Positions 59,148-64,000 of a stretch of DNA of 64,000 nt are shown in pieces; positions within the stretch are counted from its first letter, which is position 1; each line of letters begins with the position of its first letter. The notes under the pieces were generated by a model. The model saw nothing but the letters and a program-made list of their open reading frames with translations. It searched no databases and was not told the DNA's origin. The stretch is from assembly GCA_021774445.1 (NCBI GenBank), contig JAJFJA010000019.1:124001-188000 (forward strand), given 5' to 3'. The translations under genes and the position numbers were made by a program. Source of the DNA: Alphaproteobacteria bacterium. GTDB lineage: Bacteria; Pseudomonadota; Alphaproteobacteria; UBA6615.

Positions 59148-60429
59148 ACTGGACCATTCCCCAACCGAAAACCTCATCCTTGCCAGGGCTGCCGAGGTCG
59201 CGGACATATTGGACGAGCGCGGTGCGCAGAGCCTCGCTGTTGGCGCTCGTTCCACTCGCCAGTTGCATCGCCGTGGCGGCGGTCAAGAAGGGCACCGCGA
59301 AGGAGGTGCCGCTTTGGACCTGCCCGCCGCCGGGAACAGCGGTCCACAATTGGACACCGGGTGCGGCGAAGTCGATATAATCGCCGTGATTGGCATGAGT
59401 ATAGGGCTCAAGCCCCGGATCGAGGGCGGTCACGGCGATAACGTTCGGTAGAGCCGCCGGATAGGCTGGACTCGCCGTGGCGCCGCCATTACCGGCGGCG
59501 GCGGTGATCACCAAGCCATGACGCAGCGCCTGATCGACAGCCTTGCTGAGGATCGCATTCTCGCCCGTCTCGAGACTCAGGTTCAGCACATCGACCTGTT
59601 GGGACGCCATCCAGTCCAGCGCCTTCAGGAGGCCGAATAGATTACCCACCGTGCGGCCAGTTACGTCGCGTTCAAATATGCTGCCGGCGATCAAGGTGGC
59701 ACCGGGGAGCAGACCGCCATAGCCGTCGGACTCCGGGTTGCCGACCAACAGAGCCGCGACGGCGGTCCCATGATCAGGCGCGGCCGGTACCAAATCATCG
59801 GCGAGAAAGGACTGATGGACGATGCTACGGCCGACAAACGCCTCATGAGAGATATCGACCGGCGTGTCGATCATGCCAATGGTTATGCCGCGCCCACAAG
59901 TGCCGCGTACCGCGGGCCATCCGACGGAACCAGCGGCGTCCCAGCCGTGGGTGCGTGCCGCCGGCGCGATATCAGTGTTGAGGTCGGAGGCGATACCTGG
60001 AAAGGCTGTGCGCAAGAGAGCAAGAGCGTCCCGGGCGTCGGCCGCGGCCGGGGTACGGAGCTTGACGACCTGCAGCTCCAGACTTGGCAACTCGGCCCGG
60101 TCGACTAGCGTGAAGCCCAGCGAACGGGCGCTGCGGAGGAATTTGGGATCAGTGCTCGCGGCAAGCACCCGATCGCTCTCGAAGCCGATGGTGACGCTGC
60201 TTTGATTGTTTTCGCCCCGATTGTTTCCGCTCTGCGGCGCGGCGGCGGCGGCGCCGGCAGGCTCGATTGGGGTGACCTCGATAGTGTTCTGGGTCCTGCC
60301 AATAACGTGGCCCTGGGAATCGTAGCGCAGTATAGATCCGGTGACTTTGCCGAAAGAAGTTTCAGCGAGCGTAAACGTGGCAAGGAGTGCGACGGCAAGG
60401 GTCAGTGGGGTGACAGTGAACTGCCTCAT
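59128..60429 (-). CDS. Secreted S8 (subtilisin-like) serine peptidase
   Basis: The 433-residue protein has a signal peptide (TLAVALLATFTLAETSFG), a prodomain of about 130 residues, and the subtilase domain with catalytic Asp in GITIGMIDTPVDISHEAF, His in PDHGTAVAALLVGN, oxyanion Asn in ITAAAGNGGATASPAYPAAL and Ser in VQSGTSFAVPFLTAATAM. Two Cys (RGTCGRG and the final SPSCG) could form a disulfide. It is exported, probably to the periplasm or outside. No autotransporter domain or anchor is seen. ATG has GGAAGG upstream. It is convergent with hyuB and divergent from the SAF oxidoreductase. Confidence 0.92.
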   Translation of the reverse strand: MRQFTVTPLTLAVALLATFTLAETSFGKVTGSILRYDSQGHVIGRTQNTIEVTPIEPAGAAAAAPQSGNNRGENNQSSVTIGFESDRVLAASTDPKFLRSARSLGFTLVDRAELPSLELQVVKLRTPAAADARDALALLRTAFPGIASDLNTDIAPAARTHGWDAAGSVGWPAVRGTCGRGITIGMIDTPVDISHEAFVGRSIVHQSFLADDLVPAAPDHGTAVAALLVGNPESDGYGGLLPGATLIAGSIFERDVTGRTVGNLFGLLKALDWMASQQVDVLNLSLETGENAILSKAVDQALRHGLVITAAAGNGGATASPAYPAALPNVIAVTALDPGLEPYTHANHGDYIDFAAPGVQLWTAVPGGGQVQSGTSFAVPFLTAATAMQLASGTSANSEALRTALVQYVRDLGSPGKDEVFGWGMVQFSPSCG

Positions 60430-60774
60430 TGCGCGAGCCTTCCTGGCGGCCTAGAGGTCGGGATCGACGACCAGGCCGCGGGTCTGCAATATTCGATGCA
60501 AATTGTCGCTTACCCATCGCTAACGAAAGGTAAAGCGGATCGCTCCAGCGCCCGTATTTCGGGCCGAAATCACGAAAGTTACCCGTGTTGACGACCTTTG
60601 ACCGCCGGATCGATCCGGGCATCGGGTCCCGGTCTTTTCGTCAGCCGAGGAATGACCTCCCGCTCAGGGTCTACCAGTTTGACTGAATTTTGCTTTGACC
60701 ATGGTTATTGAAGAGGCGAAAGTGCGCCTGCCCACTTGCAGAGCGTCTTCGATTGGGCGCCACCGGGAGGGGCC
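60430..60774. promoter_or_regulatory. Divergent promoter region with two perfect palindromes
   Basis: These 345 bp separate the protease from the SAF oxidoreductase. ATTTCGG-G-CCGAAAT (60556-60570) and CCGGATCGATCCGG (60605-60618) are exact palindromes, about 130-220 bp from either start. Each could be a repressor or activator site. A weak -35-like TTGACT lies at 60679-60684 on the plus strand without a good -10. No regulator gene is next to them. Confidence 0.45.
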
Positions 60775-62118
60775 ATGCCAATCACTCCATCGCTAGCCGA
60801 TGACTTGGCGGAGCGCGCAGCGGACAACAACCCGGTTCGCATCGGGTTAATTGGTGCCGGAGAAATGGGCACCGATATCATCACGCAGGTCGCCTTGATG
60901 AGCGGCATTACGGTGGCGGCCGTCGCGGCGCGGCGGGTCAAACTCGCCACCAAGGCGCTGGAAGTCGCGGAGCTGCCGGCAGAACTGGCGCAAATCTGCG
61001 ACAGCCCGGCGGCCCTGGAACGGGCCATCGAACAAGGCAAGATGGCCTTCTGCGAATCCGCGGAGATGGTTTGCCAATCCGGTCAGGTCGATGTCGTGAT
61101 CGACGCCACCGGCAGGCCCAATGCCGGCGCTGAAATCGCCATGACGGCCATTGGAAATGGCAAACATATGGTGATGATGAATGTGGAGGCGGACGTTACG
61201 GTCGGACCGCTATTGAAGCGGGAAGCCGATCGCGCCGGCGTCGTCTATACAATCGGTGCCGGGGACGAGCCGACGGCAACGATGGAGCTGATCAACTTTG
61301 TGCGGGCGCTGGGATACCCGGTGATCGCGGCGGGCAAGGGCAAGAACAACGCCTATGACATGAGCGCCACTCCGGACGATTGTCGCGAGGAGGCGGAGCG
61401 CCGAAACATGAACCCCCGTATGCTGGTGGAGTTCGTCGACGGATCAAAGACGATGATCGAGATGACGGCGATCGCCAATGCGACCGGGTTGGTGCCCGAT
61501 ATCGCCGGCATGCACGGGCCGCGGGCCGGGCTCGATGAACTTCATAAAGTGCTATGCCCACGGGAAGATGGCGGCATCCTGACGCAACGCGGCGTCGTCG
61601 ACTATACGGTCGGCAAAGGCGTCGCGCCCGGCGTTTTCGTCGTGGCGGAGATGCGCCACCCCAGGCTGCGCGAGCGCATGAACGACCTGCATCTGGGTGA
61701 AGGCCCCTACTACACCTTCTACCGGCCGTACCACCTGACCAGTCTCGAGGTGCCGCTATCGGCGGCGGCGGCGGTGATTCATGGCCGCGGCCATATGCAT
61801 CCGCTGGACCAGCCGGTCGCCGAAACGGCGGCGCGGGCAAAGAAGGATCTCGCACCCGGCACGGCGCTCGATGCTATCGGCGAGTATTGCTATCATGGGT
61901 GGGCAATGTCCCGTACCGAGGCCCAACACGCCGGGGCGCTGCCCATGGGCTTGGCGCAGGGCGGCGTGACCATCGCGCCGATAAAGCGGGGCGACCTGCT
62001 GACCTATGCCAACTGCAAACCCGACGAGACTCAAACGATCGTCAAATTGCGACGGCAATTGGACCGATCCCTGGGTGTTGCGGCCTGGCGGCCTGCAATC
62101 ACCGAGCCGGCCGCTTAG
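60775..62118 (+). CDS. Homoserine-dehydrogenase-like oxidoreductase with SAF domain
   Basis: The 447-residue protein has an N-terminal NAD(P)-binding domain (VRIGLIGAGEMGTDIITQVA), QVDVVIDATGRPNAGAEIAM, a middle segment GAGDEPTATMELINFVRALG and GKGKNNAYDMSATPDDCREE, as in homoserine-dehydrogenase relatives. It ends in a SAF-like domain (GVTIAPIKRGDLLTYANCKP). These are often listed as FlgA-like because of the SAF part, but a flagellar role is unlikely. They are thought to act on sugar or keto-acid derivatives. ATG at 60775 has GGGAGGGG just upstream; a TTG at 60736 is less likely. The next gene starts three bases after it. The exact substrate is unknown. Confidence 0.82.
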   Translation: MPITPSLADDLAERAADNNPVRIGLIGAGEMGTDIITQVALMSGITVAAVAARRVKLATKALEVAELPAELAQICDSPAALERAIEQGKMAFCESAEMVCQSGQVDVVIDATGRPNAGAEIAMTAIGNGKHMVMMNVEADVTVGPLLKREADRAGVVYTIGAGDEPTATMELINFVRALGYPVIAAGKGKNNAYDMSATPDDCREEAERRNMNPRMLVEFVDGSKTMIEMTAIANATGLVPDIAGMHGPRAGLDELHKVLCPREDGGILTQRGVVDYTVGKGVAPGVFVVAEMRHPRLRERMNDLHLGEGPYYTFYRPYHLTSLEVPLSAAAAVIHGRGHMHPLDQPVAETAARAKKDLAPGTALDAIGEYCYHGWAMSRTEAQHAGALPMGLAQGGVTIAPIKRGDLLTYANCKPDETQTIVKLRRQLDRSLGVAAWRPAITEPAA

Positions 62119-62121
62119 CGC

Positions 62122-62967
62122 ATGGGCCTACCGCAAGCGCGCAAATGGTTCGCCGAGGATCTCAAATTCACCGTCCCGATTCACTCGGACAGTGTCGTTA
62201 ACGCCTTCGGCAAGGTGCCGCGCGAGAAGTTCCTGGGGCCACCACCGTGGCTGCTGGTATATCCCGACGGGCCCGACGCGGAGATTGAGACGGACGATCC
62301 GCATCACCTGTACCACGACGTGCTGGTCGCGATCGACCGCAAGGCTGGTGTCAACAACGGTCAGCCCAAATTATGGGCGCGCCTGTACGATAAGCTGAAG
62401 ATCAAGCCCGGGGAGAGTCTGCTGCATATCGGTGCGGGGACGGGATACTACACGGCGGTTCTTGCCGAGATAACGGGTCCGGAAGGCCGAGTGACGGCGC
62501 TCGAGTTTGATGAACGATTCGCCGACCAGGCAAAGGCCAACCTAGTCGCGCGACCAAACGTCACCTTGATCCATGGCGATGGCTGCTTGTTCGACCCTGG
62601 CGCGGTCGACGTGATCATCGTCAACGCCGGGGTTACGCATCCGCAGACGATGTGGCTGGATGGGTTGACGATGGGCGGACGCTTGCTCGTGCCTTTAACC
62701 AATGAAGAGTGTTGGGGGCACTTCCTGTTGGTGACGAAACGGCCGGAAGGCTATTCGGCGGAATTCGTTTCACGGGTCGGCATTATACCTTGTGCCAGTC
62801 ACCGAGACCGGACGGCGGCGGACAAGCTGGACCGAGTTTTTCGCGGCACCTCTTGGCAAAAGCTCTCGGGCATCCGCTCGCTCCGTCGTGACGGTGAGCC
62901 GGACGATAGCTGCGTCATGGCCGGACCGGGTTACTGGCTTTCGACGGCGGAGCCCCAATCCGGCTGA
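62122..62967 (+). CDS. Protein-L-isoaspartate O-methyltransferase-like methyltransferase
   Basis: The 281-residue protein resembles PCMT-type methyltransferases: an N-terminal NAFGKVPREKFLGPPPW, SAM motif SLLHIGAGTGYYTAVLAEIT, GRVTALEFDERFADQAKANL, NVTLIHGDGC and VDVIIVNAGVTHPQTMWLDG. PCMT repairs isoaspartyl sites in proteins; relatives methylate other carboxyl groups. It differs from canonical Pcm in its longer C-terminus. It follows the SAF oxidoreductase by three bases, an operon pair that suggests a small-molecule substrate rather than protein repair (inference). Confidence 0.8.
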   Translation: MGLPQARKWFAEDLKFTVPIHSDSVVNAFGKVPREKFLGPPPWLLVYPDGPDAEIETDDPHHLYHDVLVAIDRKAGVNNGQPKLWARLYDKLKIKPGESLLHIGAGTGYYTAVLAEITGPEGRVTALEFDERFADQAKANLVARPNVTLIHGDGCLFDPGAVDVIIVNAGVTHPQTMWLDGLTMGGRLLVPLTNEECWGHFLLVTKRPEGYSAEFVSRVGIIPCASHRDRTAADKLDRVFRGTSWQKLSGIRSLRRDGEPDDSCVMAGPGYWLSTAEPQSG

Positions 62968-63034
62968 AATGACTTTCCCGCGGCGTGAGTGCGCTGATTA
63001 TCCGATGCGCGACGGTGGTGTTTGCTGAGAGACG

Positions 63035-63199
63035 ATGCAGCATGTCTACCTGATTGGTCCCGGTGGGGTCGGCAAGACAACCGTCGGACCCATAGTCGCG
63101 AAACGGCTTGGTCGTCGCCCAGGGTTGGCTATTTCAGGCCCTGATAGAAGCGCAGGGTCGCGGTTGCTTGGGCGGCTATGCCCTCGCCGCGACCGGTAA
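63035..63199 (+). pseudogene. Truncated shikimate-kinase-like gene start
   Basis: The frame starts ATG at 63035 (GAGAGA just before) and reads MQHVYLIGPGGVGKTT, then VGPIVAKRLGRR. This is the P-loop and first helix of shikimate kinase-like enzymes, which phosphorylate shikimate with ATP. After about 30 residues, at the end of the opposite ispDF gene (63129), similarity stops and the frame ends at 63199 with unrelated sequence. The rest of a kinase (about 140 residues) is missing. It looks like a remnant left by a deletion or join next to ispDF, though a very short real P-loop peptide cannot be excluded. It is too short for usual gene callers. Confidence 0.6.
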
Positions 63200-64000
63200 A
63201 ACCAAGCCCTTCAGTGGTCGTCGCTTTGACACTGATGCGTCCAACCGGTACGCCGAGCGTGGCGGCGGTGCGTTCGCGCATCGCTTGACGATGGGGAGCC
63301 AGTTTCGGGGCCTGACAGATCACGGTAAGGTCCAGGTGAGCGACCTCGCCGCCGGCGGCCGCGACGCGCTTCGCGGCATCGGCGAGAAAGACCGCGGAGT
63401 CCGTGTTGCGCCAGCGCCCGTCCCCGGGTGGGAAATGCTCACCGATATCGCCGTCGCAGAGGGCGCCGAGGATGGCATCGGTGAGTGCGTGCCAGCCGGC
63501 ATCGGCGTCCGAATGTCCGCTGAGCCCATGGGTGTGGGGAATGGCGACGCCACAAAGTGTCACCTGATCACCGGCACAAAAACGGTGCACGTCAAAGCCG
63601 TTGCCGATACGCATTTCGGGATAGCCAAACGATTGCTCGGCACGCCGCAGATCATCCATGGTGGTGAGCTTGATATTCACCACATCGCCCTGAACAAGTC
63701 TAACCGGCATCCCGGCCGCCGACGCGACGGCGGCATCGTCCGTCAACTCCCGGTCGGTGGCGGCTTGGTGGGCCGCGAGGATTTGGCGGTATTCGAAACC
63801 CTGCGGGGTCTGGGCGCGCCAGAGGTCGCCGCGGTCGACGGTGTCCGTCGCGAAACCCCGCCCGTCGCCGCGCTTGATCGTGTCGGTCATCGGCAGCACC
63901 GGCGCGGCACCAGGGGTATCTTGTAATGCGTCGAGTACCCGATCGATAACCTCGGACGGTACACACGGGCGCGCGGCGTCATGGATCAGAACGTGGCGCG
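63129..64000 (-). CDS. ispDF: Bifunctional IspD/IspF isoprenoid enzyme, cut by window edge
   Basis: The part present holds the end of the cytidylyltransferase IspD (LIHDAARPCVPSEVIDRVLD, VLPMTDTIKRGDG, TDRELTDDAAVASAAGMPVR) and all of IspF (MRIGNGFDVHRF, GLSGHSDADAGWHALTDAIL, GDIGEHFPPGD, ISVKATTTEGLGFTGRGEGI). Together they make methylerythritol cyclodiphosphate in the non-mevalonate isoprenoid route. The fused form is typical of alphaproteobacteria and some epsilonproteobacteria. The N-terminus lies beyond 64000. The stop faces the truncated kinase-like gene. Confidence 0.97.
   Translation of the reverse strand, partial: RHVLIHDAARPCVPSEVIDRVLDALQDTPGAAPVLPMTDTIKRGDGRGFATDTVDRGDLWRAQTPQGFEYRQILAAHQAATDRELTDDAAVASAAGMPVRLVQGDVVNIKLTTMDDLRRAEQSFGYPEMRIGNGFDVHRFCAGDQVTLCGVAIPHTHGLSGHSDADAGWHALTDAILGALCDGDIGEHFPPGDGRWRNTDSAVFLADAAKRVAAAGGEVAHLDLTVICQAPKLAPHRQAMRERTAATLGVPVGRISVKATTTEGLGFTGRGEGIAAQATATLRFYQGLK

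Noticed and set aside
60775..62118. Flagellar P-ring protein FlgA because of the SAF domain
   Set aside because: The main part is a NAD-binding homoserine-dehydrogenase-like enzyme; there is no signal peptide and no flagellar neighbour.
63108..63926. A 272-codon plus-strand frame opposite ispDF
   Set aside because: It mirrors IspD/IspF codons and has no motif. Only the short frame at 63035-63199 on this strand has real protein similarity.
1..64000. tRNA, rRNA, CRISPR array, insertion sequence or prophage
   Set aside because: Reading for tRNA-like arms, regular repeats with spacers, transposase or integrase motifs and terminal inverted repeats found none that hold up. A tRNA and covariance-model scan would be needed to exclude small RNA genes.

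Overview
The window is a contiguous piece of a GC-rich bacterial chromosome, most likely an alphaproteobacterium of the Rhodospirillales type. Pointers are the fused IspDF at the right edge, an alphaproteobacterial HlyU-family protein, HU and NarL-type regulator genes with that style of codon use, and many short overlapping operons. I saw no rRNA, tRNA, CRISPR array, transposase or phage gene. Both ends cut through genes: gamma-glutamyltransferase on the left and ispDF on the right.

Left part (1-19.2 kb): amino-acid and sugar-acid metabolism with a few housekeeping genes. It begins with an AspDH-ggt operon, HU, a NarL/LuxR response regulator and HlyU. Next come two sister GNAT acetyltransferases around a methyltransferase and a VOC protein. 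A catabolic block follows: amidohydrolase, 2-hydroxyacid dehydrogenase, mannonate dehydratase (uxuA), a ROK repressor, an M20 hydrolase, and a sugar-type ABC binding protein plus permease with no ATPase nearby. The ROK/M20 divergent promoter carries a 29-bp nested palindrome that looks like a XylR-type ROK operator. Then come a DapA-like aldolase with an RraA-like protein, an AlkC-like DNA glycosylase and a GMC oxidoreductase.

At 19.3-23.1 kb lies a compact minus-strand operon: a membrane sensor without an output domain, a protein joining a periplasmic sensor and HAMP-like linker to a major facilitator transporter, and a periplasmic ABC_sub_bind-type binding protein without ABC partners. This is the best candidate for an undescribed system, possibly a binding-protein-assisted, ligand-gated MFS transporter.

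From 23.2 to 53.4 kb there is a large surface-polysaccharide locus. It holds an AlgD-type GDP-mannose dehydrogenase, a UDP-glucose dehydrogenase, an ArnA-like UDP-glucuronate decarboxylase, a WcaJ-type initiating transferase, an O-antigen ligase/polymerase, a heparinase-II/III-like lyase, several GT2/GT4 transferases, an ArnT-like GT-C transferase with a DPM-like GT2 and an SMR-type flippase, a fused MDR/Gfo-Idh oxidoreductase, an acyltransferase and a xylan-binding-like lipoprotein. Four asparagine-synthetase relatives are present, two canonical and two without the glutaminase cysteine. Wzx, Wza and Wzc are not in the window.

The right part (53.9-64 kb) carries kynureninase, a hydantoinase/oxoprolinase pair, a secreted subtilisin-like protease, a homoserine-dehydrogenase-like SAF oxidoreductase with a PCMT-like methyltransferase, a truncated shikimate-kinase-like gene start, and ispDF.
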